This document shows, piece by piece, positions 1-7,606 of a stretch of DNA of 64,000 nt. The stretch covers positions 1-64,000 of the forward strand of contig NZ_CADFDU010000013.1 of the NCBI RefSeq assembly GCF_902833045.1, given 5' to 3'. Below the pieces are notes generated by a model. That model had not been told where the DNA came from. It saw only the letters and a program-made list of their open reading frames with translations, and did not search any database. The DNA is from Burkholderia sp. BCC0322 (GTDB taxonomy: Bacteria; Pseudomonadota; Gammaproteobacteria; Burkholderiales; Burkholderiaceae). Position 1 is the stretch's first letter; every line of letters begins with the position of its first letter. Position numbers and translations under genes: made by a program.

Positions 1-573
1 TTCGGCCGCTTCAAGGGTTTCACGCTGTACACGGGGATGATCAACGCGCCGCTGGTGATTCCGGAGGTGATCCAGGGCATCTCGCTGCTGTTGCTGTTCG
101 TTGCGCTGGAGCAGATGTTCGGCTGGCCAAAGGGGCGCGGGATGGTGACGATCTGGATCGGCCACGTGATGCTGTGCGTGTCGTACGTGGCGATCATCGT
201 GCAGTCGCGCGTGAAGGAGATGAACAAGTCGCTGGAGGAGGCGGCGCTGGATCTGGGGGCGACGCCGCTGAAGGTGTTCTTCGTGGTGACGCTGCCGCTG
301 ATCTCGCAGGCGCTGCTGTCGGGCTGGCTGCTGTCGTTCACGCTGTCGATCGACGACCTGGTGCTGTCGGCGTTCCTGTCGGGGCCGGGCTCGACGACGC
401 TGCCGCTGGTGGTGTTCTCGCGTGTGCGGCTGGGGCTGAATCCGGAAATGAACGCACTGGCGACGCTGTTCATCACGGCGGTGACGATCGGCGTGATCGT
501 CGTGAACCGGATGATGATCGCGCGCGAACGGCGCCGCGTGGCGGACATGAAGGCGGCGTTCGCGGTGGCGTGA
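1..573 (+). CDS. potI: Polyamine ABC transporter inner-membrane permease (PotI type), 3' part
   Basis: Only the C-terminal 190 residues are present; the reading frame is open from base 1, so the start lies outside the window. Several hydrophobic segments are visible. The cytoplasmic EAA loop typical of binding-protein-dependent permeases reads EEAALDLGATPLKVFFVVTLP-like (around residues 79-99 of the visible part) and would dock onto the ATPase. The segment SFTLSIDDLVLSAFLSGPG is typical of the PotI/PotC polyamine branch. Two PuuB-like amine oxidases follow within 5 kb, which supports putrescine or spermidine uptake feeding catabolism. The exact substrate cannot be read from the sequence. Confidence 0.85.
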   Translation, partial: FGRFKGFTLYTGMINAPLVIPEVIQGISLLLLFVALEQMFGWPKGRGMVTIWIGHVMLCVSYVAIIVQSRVKEMNKSLEEAALDLGATPLKVFFVVTLPLISQALLSGWLLSFTLSIDDLVLSAFLSGPGSTTLPLVVFSRVRLGLNPEMNALATLFITAVTIGVIVVNRMMIARERRRVADMKAAFAVA

Positions 574-686
574 CGCCCCTCCTGCTTCAAGGATAACAAG
601 CACTGCAGACAAGCACCATGCGCCGCCCCAGGGGGGGCGCGCGATTCGATTCCGATTTGACAGGCCCACGACAAGGAGAATCCGCA

Positions 687-2270
687 ATGAAGAAGAAACT
701 GATCTGCCTGCTGGTGGCCGGCGCGTTGCCGGGCATCGCGCTGGCCGGTTCCACATCCGCCGAGATCAAGGCGCTGCAGGCACAGGTCGCGGCGTTGCAG
801 AAACAGATGAAGGCGATGCAGGCGCAGCTGTCGGCGAAGGGCGGCACCGCGCCCCTCCAGGCCGGCACGAAGGCGGGGGCCGGCGCCGGCGCGGCGCCGG
901 TTGCCGTGGCCGTCGATCCGAGCTCGCCGGACTACGGCAAGGCGCAGGCCACACTGACCAACGACGAGGTCGGCGAGATGAAGCAGCAGATCGCGAACCA
1001 GCAGCTGAAGGTCGACTCGCTGACGGACGCGGCCAATACGGGCCCGCTCGCCGGCCTGTCGGTGACGGGCTACATCGACCCGACCTACATCTACAACCGC
1101 GCGGCCGGTACGTCGTCGTTCCTGTTCGCGAACCACGAGAACGCGTACAACTACTTCAACAGCACGTTCGGCGACCTGTACCTCGACATCAAGAAGACAT
1201 TCGGTGTCGGCCCGATGGCGCCGTCGGCGGAAATCACGCTGATGCCGAACCGCGGCAACGGCATCACGCTGCTGCAGAACTCGCGCGGCTCGATCACCGA
1301 CAACCTGCTGAACACCGCGGTCGTCAACGTGCCGATCACCGCCGAAGCGACCCTGGTCGCCGGCCTGATCCCGAGCTTCGGCGGCTACGAGGTGCAGCAG
1401 TCGAACCAGATGCTCACGCTCACGCACAACCTGCTGTACGACTTCTCCGATCCGGGCAGCTACGTCGGTGTCGGCGCGAACTACACGAAGGGCAACTGGG
1501 CGTGGAAGTTCTTCCTCGGCAACGAGCAGTACCGCACCTACGGTTCGGTCACGCAGACCGGCACCAATGCGCTCGGCGACCCGATCACGACCAGCAACAA
1601 GGTGCCGACCTTCACCGCGCGGGCGGACTACACGTGGTCGAGCGCGCTCGACATCGGCGGATCGTTCAACATCGGCCGCCAGACGCTGTCGAGCGCGATC
1701 GATTCGAACGGTGTCGTGCACTACGGCCCGGGCGGCAACGCGCCGAGCGGCTATGGCACGTTCTTCTTCGCGGAAGCCGACGCGACCTACACGCTCGCCG
1801 ACATCCAGTACAACGCCGAACTCGACTACGGCCAGCAGCAGCATGCGGCATACAACGGCGGGCTTGCCCAGTGGTACGGGCTGTCGCTGCTCGCGCATCG
1901 CAAGTTCAACGCGCCGGTGGTCGGCCGCATGGGCGTCACGCTGCGCTACGATGCACTCGTGAACAGCAAGAACGGCGGCGGCGGCGGCGGCATCGCGCTG
2001 AACGGCAACGGGATGGATCCGAACAACGGCTTCGGCGTCGATTCGGATTGCCTCGCGACGTCGAGGGCCGGCGGTGGCCTCGGCTTCGAGTGCAAGGGCG
2101 CGATCCGTCAGGACGTCGCGCTCGACCTGCTGTTCTATCCGACCCAGCAGATCACCGTGAAGGTCGAATACCGGCACGACTGGGCGAACAACAAGGTGTT
2201 CCTGCGCAACGACGGTTCGTACGGCAAGTCCAACGACCTGCTCGCGACGCAGTTCATCTATTCGTTCTGA
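687..2270 (+). CDS. Predicted outer-membrane beta-barrel protein, DUF3138 family
   Basis: The protein has 527 residues. ATG 687 is chosen over an upstream in-frame ATG at 618 because it has an AAGGAG site 8 nt before it and opens directly into a signal peptide (MKKK, hydrophobic core, ALA-G cleavage). Mature residues 20-50 form a Leu/Gln/Lys heptad coiled coil (EIKALQAQVAALQKQMKAM), as in trimeric porins of the OprP/OprO kind. The rest is rich in alternating aromatic strands and ends in Phe (FIYSF), the outer-membrane barrel signature. The DUF3138 assignment is from recall of Burkholderia/Ralstonia proteins with the same start. It lies between a polyamine permease and amine oxidases, so a role as an outer-membrane channel for that substrate is a reasonable inference but unproven. 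Confidence 0.75.
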   Translation: MKKKLICLLVAGALPGIALAGSTSAEIKALQAQVAALQKQMKAMQAQLSAKGGTAPLQAGTKAGAGAGAAPVAVAVDPSSPDYGKAQATLTNDEVGEMKQQIANQQLKVDSLTDAANTGPLAGLSVTGYIDPTYIYNRAAGTSSFLFANHENAYNYFNSTFGDLYLDIKKTFGVGPMAPSAEITLMPNRGNGITLLQNSRGSITDNLLNTAVVNVPITAEATLVAGLIPSFGGYEVQQSNQMLTLTHNLLYDFSDPGSYVGVGANYTKGNWAWKFFLGNEQYRTYGSVTQTGTNALGDPITTSNKVPTFTARADYTWSSALDIGGSFNIGRQTLSSAIDSNGVVHYGPGGNAPSGYGTFFFAEADATYTLADIQYNAELDYGQQQHAAYNGGLAQWYGLSLLAHRKFNAPVVGRMGVTLRYDALVNSKNGGGGGGIALNGNGMDPNNGFGVDSDCLATSRAGGGLGFECKGAIRQDVALDLLFYPTQQITVKVEYRHDWANNKVFLRNDGSYGKSNDLLATQFIYSF

Positions 2271-2278
2271 CGCAGCGC

Positions 2279-2321
2279 GCGCGGGACGCCGTGCCGTGCG
2301 CACGGCGTCCCGCGCCGTTTT
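2279..2321 (+). terminator. Rho-independent terminator after the DUF3138 gene
   Basis: There is a perfect 15-bp inverted repeat (arms 2279-2293 and 2301-2315) with a 7-nt loop, followed by CGTTTT. It begins 8 nt after the stop codon, so it should separate the barrel gene from the downstream oxidases. Confidence 0.9.
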
Positions 2322-2379
2322 CAAGGGCGGCTGCCGGCAGGTCGCGTGCCGTGGTTGCCTTTTCGAGGGAGTCGGTTTC

Positions 2380-3684
2380 ATGACGCAGTCTTTCACCCAC
2401 CGCGCCGACGCGCTCGCGCGCGACTCGTACTACGAAGCGACGGCCACGCGGCCCGTGGATGACGACCCCGGGCTCGACGCCACGATCGACGTCGACGTCT
2501 GCGTGATCGGCGCCGGCTTCGCGGGGCTGTCGACCGCGCTCGACTGCCGCGCACGCGGGCTGTCCGTCGCGGTGATCGATGCGCACCGGCCCGGCTGGGG
2601 CGCATCGGGCCGCAACGGCGGCCAGGCGATCACCGGCTTCGCGAAGGACGAAGAGATCGAGCGGCAGCTCGGCGCCGACGGCGCGCGCGCCGCGTGGTCG
2701 CTGTCGCTCGACGGTGTCGCACTGATCGCCGAGCGGGTCGCGCGCTACGGGATCGACTGCGACTTCACGCGCGGCTACCTGACGGTCGCGACAAAGCCGC
2801 GCCGCGTCGACGACCTGCACGCCTGGATGGACGCCGCGACCCGGCGCTGGGGCCATCCGTCGCTGTCATGGCTCGACACCGGCGAGATCCGCGCGCGCAT
2901 CGCGTCGACCCGCTATCTCGCAGGGGTCTACGATCCGCTGTCGGGCCACCTGCATCCGCTCAAGTACTGCCTCGGCCTCGCCGACGCCGCCCGGCGCGAA
3001 GGCGTCGCGCTGTATGCGCATACGCCCGCGCTCGACATCGTGCGCGGCGCGCGGCCCGTCGTGCGCACGCCGTCGGGCGAGGTGCGCTGCCGCTTCGTCG
3101 TGTCGTGCTGCAACGCGGGCCCCGGCGGTGTGCTGCCGGCCGCGACGGCGGCGCGCATCGCGCCGATCGCGTCGTACATCATCGCGACCGAACCGCTCGG
3201 CCAGGTGCGCGCCGACGCGCTGATTACGCGGCGCGAAGCCGTGTGCGACAACAACTTCTTCCTCGACTATTTCCGGCTGTCGGCCGACCACCGGATGCTG
3301 TTCGGCGGCCGCGCGAATTCGGCCGGCGCCTCGCCCGCCACGCTCGCCGAAACGATCCGGCGGCGCATGGTCGGCGTGTTTCCGCAGCTCGGCGACGTGC
3401 GCGTCGACCACGCGTGGGGCGGCTTCGTCGACGTCACACGCAATCGCGCGCCGGATTTCGGCGCGCTCGACCCGAACTTCTTCTACGTACAGGGCTTCAG
3501 CGGCCACGGCGTCGCGCTCACCGGCATCGCCGGACGCGCGGTCGCCGGCGCGATCGCGGGCGACACGCGCGCGTTCGACCTGTTCGCGCGCATACGTCAC
3601 CGGCGCTTCCCCGGCGGCGCCGCATGGCGGCAACCCGCGCTCGAACTCGGGATGTTGTACCACCGCGTGCGCGAGCTGTTCTGA
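2380..3684 (+). CDS. FAD-dependent amine oxidase, PuuB/OrdL family (copy 1)
   Basis: This 434-residue member of the DAO/glycine-oxidase superfamily probably oxidises gamma-glutamylputrescine or a similar secondary amine. The Rossmann FAD motif GAGFAGLSTAL lies near residue 38, with ASGRNGGQ near residue 73 as in PuuB. The C-terminal FSGHGVALTGIAGRAVA is the second FAD-contact segment. ATG 2380 is preferred over an in-frame ATG at 2296, because a GAGGGA site lies just upstream and the longer version would run through the preceding terminator. It is followed after 25 nt by a paralogue in the same direction, so the two are probably cotranscribed. Substrate assignment rests on the polyamine neighbours. 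Confidence 0.85.
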   Translation: MTQSFTHRADALARDSYYEATATRPVDDDPGLDATIDVDVCVIGAGFAGLSTALDCRARGLSVAVIDAHRPGWGASGRNGGQAITGFAKDEEIERQLGADGARAAWSLSLDGVALIAERVARYGIDCDFTRGYLTVATKPRRVDDLHAWMDAATRRWGHPSLSWLDTGEIRARIASTRYLAGVYDPLSGHLHPLKYCLGLADAARREGVALYAHTPALDIVRGARPVVRTPSGEVRCRFVVSCCNAGPGGVLPAATAARIAPIASYIIATEPLGQVRADALITRREAVCDNNFFLDYFRLSADHRMLFGGRANSAGASPATLAETIRRRMVGVFPQLGDVRVDHAWGGFVDVTRNRAPDFGALDPNFFYVQGFSGHGVALTGIAGRAVAGAIAGDTRAFDLFARIRHRRFPGGAAWRQPALELGMLYHRVRELF

Positions 3685-3709
3685 GCCCACTTTCTCCGTT
3701 CTCCTGATC

Positions 3710-5011
3710 ATGCAGACATTCGCCAACCAGCCGCACGTCGCGTCCTACTACGCGGCGACCGCCAACGATACGACCCGCCACGCGCCGCTTGCCGGCACGA
3801 TCGATGCCGACGTGTGCGTGATCGGCGCGGGCCTCACGGGCTTGTCCGCCGCGCTCAACCTCGCCGAGCGCGGCCATTCGGTGACCGTGCTCGAAGCGTC
3901 GCGGGTCGGATGGGCGGCGAGCGGCCGCAACGGCGGCCAGTTGATCGGCGGGTTTGCATGCGACATCGACACGTTCGGGCAATTCATGCCGGAAGCCGAC
4001 GTGAAGCGGATCTGGGACATGGGGCTCGAAACGCTGTCGCTCGTGAAATCGCGCATCGCACAGCACCACATCGACTGCGCGCTGGTGCCCGGCTACCTGA
4101 CCGCCGCGAACACCGAACGCGATGCCGACGCGCTGAAACGCTGGCGCGACGAAGCCGCGAAGCGCTTCGGCTACGACCGCTTCCACTTCGTCGAAGCCGA
4201 CGAACTCGGCGACTACGTACAGTCCGAGCGCTATTGCGGCGGCCTGTACGACCCGGACAGCGGCCACCTCCATCCGCTCAACTACACGCTCGGCCTCGCC
4301 CGCGCGGCGGTCGATGCGGGCGTGCGCATTCACGAGGACAGCTGCGTGACGCGCGTGCGCGACGTCGCGGGCGGCCATGTCGTCGAGACGAGCGGCGGCA
4401 ACGTGCGCGCACGCTTCGTCGTGCTCGCCTGTAACACCTTCGTCGGCACGCTTGCGCCCGCGCTGTCGAAGAAGATCATGCCGGTCGGCACGTATGTGAT
4501 CGCGACCGAGCCGCTCGGCGACGCACGCGCCGCCGCGCTGATGCCCGCACGCGCGGCGATCTGCGACAGCCGCTTCGTGCTCGACTATTTCCGGCCGGCG
4601 CCCGACACGCGGCTCGTGTGGGGCGGCAAGGTCAGCTATTCGACGCGGAAGCCGCGCGATCTCGCGGCGGCGATGCGCGCGGACATGCTGAAGACGTTCC
4701 CGCAGCTCGCGGACGTGAAGGTCGACTACGCATGGGGCGGCTTCGTCGACATCACGATGAATCGCGCGCCGCACTTCGGCCGCATCGCGCCGACGATGTA
4801 TTTCGCGCAGGGGTTCTCGGGGCACGGCGTGAACACGACCGCGCTCGCAGGCAAGCTGATCGCCGAGGCGATCGATGGGCAGGCGAGCCGCTTCGACCTG
4901 TTCGACAAGATCCGCCATCGCGACTTCCCGGGCGGCGAGGCATTGCGCACGCCGGCGCTCGTGCTCGCGATGAGCTGGTACCGGCTGCTCGACGCGTTCG
5001 GCGTGCATTGA
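3710..5011 (+). CDS. puuB: FAD-dependent gamma-glutamylputrescine oxidase (PuuB-like, copy 2)
   Basis: The protein has 433 residues and matches copy 1 across its whole length: FAD motif GAGLTGLSAALNLAERGH (about residues 38-55), ASGRNGGQLIGGFACDI (about 75-90), a YDPDSGHLHPLNYTLGLARAA segment shared almost word for word with copy 1, a WGGFVDITMNRAPHFG segment, and the C-terminal FSGHGVNTTALAGKLIA motif. This is the classic PuuB/OrdL layout; E. coli PuuB oxidises gamma-Glu-putrescine, giving gamma-Glu-aminobutyraldehyde, H2O2 and ammonia. The tandem pair probably arose by duplication and may divide substrates (putrescine versus other amines). Other puu genes are not in the window. Confidence 0.85.
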   Translation: MQTFANQPHVASYYAATANDTTRHAPLAGTIDADVCVIGAGLTGLSAALNLAERGHSVTVLEASRVGWAASGRNGGQLIGGFACDIDTFGQFMPEADVKRIWDMGLETLSLVKSRIAQHHIDCALVPGYLTAANTERDADALKRWRDEAAKRFGYDRFHFVEADELGDYVQSERYCGGLYDPDSGHLHPLNYTLGLARAAVDAGVRIHEDSCVTRVRDVAGGHVVETSGGNVRARFVVLACNTFVGTLAPALSKKIMPVGTYVIATEPLGDARAAALMPARAAICDSRFVLDYFRPAPDTRLVWGGKVSYSTRKPRDLAAAMRADMLKTFPQLADVKVDYAWGGFVDITMNRAPHFGRIAPTMYFAQGFSGHGVNTTALAGKLIAEAIDGQASRFDLFDKIRHRDFPGGEALRTPALVLAMSWYRLLDAFGVH

Positions 5012-5050
5012 ACCGTCACGCGTGCGCCGGCCTCCCGGCGCCGTATCCAT

Positions 5051-5084
5051 GCAAAACGGCTGCGCATCGACGCAGCCGTTTTGC
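5051..5084. terminator. Bidirectional terminator between puuB and the lipoprotein operon
   Basis: A perfect 14-bp inverted repeat (5051-5064 and 5071-5084) has a 6-nt loop and A/T-rich outer ends, AAAA in the left arm and TTTT in the right. It lies between the 3' ends of convergent genes and should serve both strands. Confidence 0.9.
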
Positions 5085-5107
5085 GTTGATGGCGCGCGCG
5101 ACGCGCG

Positions 5108-5770
5108 TCAGTCGGTGCCGTACTTCGGCGAGTGCGGGCCGTACAGCAGGCCGGTCGGCGGCCCCGCCGTCAGCAGCCGGCCGCTCGTGAACGCCGCTAC
5201 GTCGTGACTCTGGTCCATCAGCGTGTTCGCGACCTGCTTGACCGCGGCCATCACGAGCATGCCGATCAGGCTGCCGCCGTTGTTGCCGCCCTCGTCGCTG
5301 GCCGCGCTGGCCTGGCCTTGCCAAAGCACGTCGCCGGTGCGCAGGTCGACGAGCTTGGTCGACGCGGACACGACCGTCGCGCTCGCGATGATCCGGTATA
5401 CGGTGCCGTACTGCGAAACCTTCGTGTACAGCGCGGCATCCGCGCCGAAGATTTCGCGCAGTTTCGCGGGCGGCGTCTCCTGGATCTCGGCCGCGTTGGT
5501 CAGGCCGTTCTGCTTGAAGGTCTCGTCCATCACCGCGACCGGCACGACGTAATAGCCGGATTCGGCGAGCGGCAACGTCATCTGCGACAGCATCCCGTAG
5601 GTCGCGCCGACCTCGGACGTTTCGTTGACCGGCGGCAGCACGAGGATCGAGCGCGGCTGGCTCTTCTTGAACGCCGTGTAGTCAGGGCGTTTCACCGGCT
5701 GCGCGCACGCGCTCAGCAGCGCGACGAGCGACAGCACGGACATCAGCTTGAATGAGAGGGTCTTGAACAT
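5108..5770 (-). CDS. Outer-membrane lipoprotein, GNA1162/DUF799 family
   Basis: The protein has 220 residues. The start at 5770 is chosen because it opens a lipoprotein signal peptide with lipobox LSAC (Cys22); longer in-frame extensions are Arg/Pro-rich and overlap the upstream gene. The body (SILVLPPVNETSEVGATYGMLSQMTLPLAESGYYVVPVAVMDETF) matches the DUF799 fold described for Neisseria GNA1162, a TolB-N-like periplasmic module. It is the last gene of a three-lipoprotein operon, 10 nt after the DUF4810 gene. I recall the same CsgG-DUF4810-DUF799 set in Neisseria. The function is unknown; an assembly or export role at the outer membrane is inferred from the CsgG partner. Confidence 0.85.
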   Translation of the reverse strand: MFKTLSFKLMSVLSLVALLSACAQPVKRPDYTAFKKSQPRSILVLPPVNETSEVGATYGMLSQMTLPLAESGYYVVPVAVMDETFKQNGLTNAAEIQETPPAKLREIFGADAALYTKVSQYGTVYRIIASATVVSASTKLVDLRTGDVLWQGQASAASDEGGNNGGSLIGMLVMAAVKQVANTLMDQSHDVAAFTSGRLLTAGPPTGLLYGPHSPKYGTD

Positions 5771-5780
5771 GGCGGGCGCG

Positions 5781-6224
5781 TCACTGTTTGGCGGAGGTCG
5801 GATCGGCATGCTTCTGGCCGGCGATCGTCTGGCCGGCGCCCTGCTGCGCGGCGGCCTTCGGATCCGCCGCCTTCGGCGCACCGGTTTTCTTCTTCAGCAG
5901 GAAATCCATGTAGGTCGCGGATTCCGGGAACAGCTGCTTCTCGGCCTGCAATTCCTGCTCGGCCTGCTGCTCGTTGCCGACGCTCGCGTACAGCATCCCC
6001 AGATGCGCATGGAAACCCGGCGGCGGCGTATGACCCTTGCCGCGGATGTCCTGCAGCGCCTTTTCGAGCGCGTCGATCTGTTCCTGCGGCGACTTCTGCC
6101 CCTTGAAGTACTCGTACACCTGCGGCTGATAGCCCGTCCACTGATACAGCGGCGGCGTGGAGCTCGCGCAGCCGGCGAGCAGCAATGCGGCGGCCGTCGC
6201 CGGCAGCCAGTTACCCCGTTTCAT
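5781..6224 (-). CDS. DUF4810 lipoprotein
   Basis: This small lipoprotein (147 residues) has lipobox LAGC (Cys19). A W-x-G-Y-x2-Q-V-Y-x-Y block follows the lipidation site, then a short helical region that looks like a TPR-type repeat (GFHAHLGMLYASVGNEQQAEQELQAEKQLFPES, about residues 77-108). The C-terminus is Ala/Lys/Gln-rich and probably disordered. The start at 6224 is the ATG that opens the signal peptide. It is the middle gene of the trio, 67 nt downstream of the CsgG-like gene. The pairing suggests an accessory subunit of the CsgG-like complex, which is inference only. Confidence 0.85.
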   Translation of the reverse strand: MKRGNWLPATAAALLLAGCASSTPPLYQWTGYQPQVYEYFKGQKSPQEQIDALEKALQDIRGKGHTPPPGFHAHLGMLYASVGNEQQAEQELQAEKQLFPESATYMDFLLKKKTGAPKAADPKAAAQQGAGQTIAGQKHADPTSAKQ

Positions 6225-6291
6225 GGTCTTGTCTCGTTTGATGTCGTGGTGAATCGATCGGCCCGTGCGCCGACCCCGGCGCACGCGGCAC

Positions 6292-6969
6292 TCACTGCGC
6301 CGCCTTCAGCGCACCGGCGTCGACCTGGTCGACAAGGTGATTCACGGCTTCCTGGATCGCGAGGTCCAGTACCTTGCCGTTCAGCGTCGAGTCGTAGCCG
6401 GCCGTGCCGCCGAAACCGATCACCTCGCGGTTCGACAGGCTGAATTCGCCCGCGCCCTGGCTCGATGCGATGACTTCCGACGTCGTCGTGTCGACGATGT
6501 TCAGGTTGACCTTCGCGTACGCGACCTGCGTCTTGCCGCGGCCGAGAATGCCGAACAGCTGGTGATCGCCGACGTCCTTGCGGCCGAACTCGGTCACGTC
6601 GCCCGTCACCACGTAGTTCGCGCCCTTCACGGCCTGCGCCTTCTTCATGAAGCCGGCTTCCTGCTTGATCTCGTCGAGATTCTCGCGATCGAGCACGCTG
6701 AAGCGCCGGCTCTGCTGCAGGCGCGTGACGAGGATCGTCTTCGCCTGCCCGCCAAGGCGGTCGATGCCGTCCGAGAAGATGCCGCGCATGTAGCTCGAGC
6801 GGTTGTCGAACTTGCCGACGGCGATCGCGACAGGCTTGCCCGCATACGGCTTCTGCGCGCTGCTGACGGGCGGCACGTCGAGCGTGCGCGACGATTCGGT
6901 CGCGCAGCCGGACAGCGCTGCGACGACCGCTGCCGCCACGAGAACGGTGCGTCGTGTCTGAATGTTCAC
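6292..6969 (-). CDS. CsgG/HfaB-family outer-membrane lipoprotein
   Basis: The protein has 225 residues. I place the start at the GTG at 6969 because AAGGAG lies 8 nt before it and it opens a signal peptide with lipobox LSGC (Cys22); ATG-initiated longer forms lack a Shine-Dalgarno site. The core (VAIAVGKFDNRSSYMRGIFSDGIDRLGGQAKTILVTRLQQSRRFSVLDRENL) is the CsgG fold, which in curli systems forms the nonameric secretion channel. The TFGGTAGYDSTLNGKVLDLAIQEAVNHLV-like end is typical of CsgG relatives. No csgA/csgB amyloid gene is nearby, so this is a CsgG relative with a different client, encoded first in the three-lipoprotein operon. Confidence 0.85.
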   Translation of the reverse strand: MNIQTRRTVLVAAAVVAALSGCATESSRTLDVPPVSSAQKPYAGKPVAIAVGKFDNRSSYMRGIFSDGIDRLGGQAKTILVTRLQQSRRFSVLDRENLDEIKQEAGFMKKAQAVKGANYVVTGDVTEFGRKDVGDHQLFGILGRGKTQVAYAKVNLNIVDTTTSEVIASSQGAGEFSLSNREVIGFGGTAGYDSTLNGKVLDLAIQEAVNHLVDQVDAGALKAAQ

Positions 6970-7606
6970 TGCTGGTCTCCTTGCATGAAAAGATGGCCCT
7001 GAGCGGGCGCGCCGGCTCGCGGACGATCCGGCGGTCGAAACGGCTACGGTGCGAACGGGCATGCGCGCATCGGTGCGACGCGCGCGCGCGTTCATCGCCG
7101 GGCTGGCGATCGTGTCAGGTGACAGGCAGGTGCGTGCAACGGACGTGTTGCGGCACAAAGCGGATGGGCGACGCGATACGCGACTGATTCGCGTACGTGC
7201 GTCATGTCTTGATTCTGGTTACTGCGCTGTTGATCGCGCATGGCCGGCCCCGGATGTGATTTTTCGCGATCATATCAAGCCTTGTTATCGAGACGAGGTG
7301 TCTTGATAATAATTGACGATTTTCTTACATTTATATGAATAACGCCTGCAACTCCGCCCTGAGACCTTGCCGGACAATGCCTTTCCGACATCGGAACGGA
7401 GCATCTTGATTGCTCGCTTTTGCCACGGCGCATCGCGCGCCGGCCCGACAATATCAACGCATATTGCCAGCGACGCTCGTCCGAATTGCCGATGCATTGA
7501 AAACAATCATCGAGAATAATCCGGCTTTATTGCGCCAGAAAATGGCTCGTCGGCTCATTCCCGATCCGGCAATCCGGCGCACATTCGACGCGCATGCCCG
7601 CTCGCG
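6970..7606. other. 637-bp gap without a gene, AT-rich in its middle
   Basis: No convincing coding sequence is seen. The part next to 6969 should hold the promoter of the CsgG-like operon. Bases about 7250-7350 and 7500-7560 are far more AT-rich than the surroundings. A nested inverted repeat is present: TATCAAG (7273-7279) with CTTGATA (7302-7308), enclosing AGAC/GTCT (7291-7294 and 7300-7303). No promoter could be assigned with confidence. Confidence 0.5.

Noticed and set aside
618-686. Upstream ATG at 618 for the DUF3138 gene
   Set aside because: It would put 23 charged residues before a normal signal peptide and lacks the AAGGAG seen before 687.
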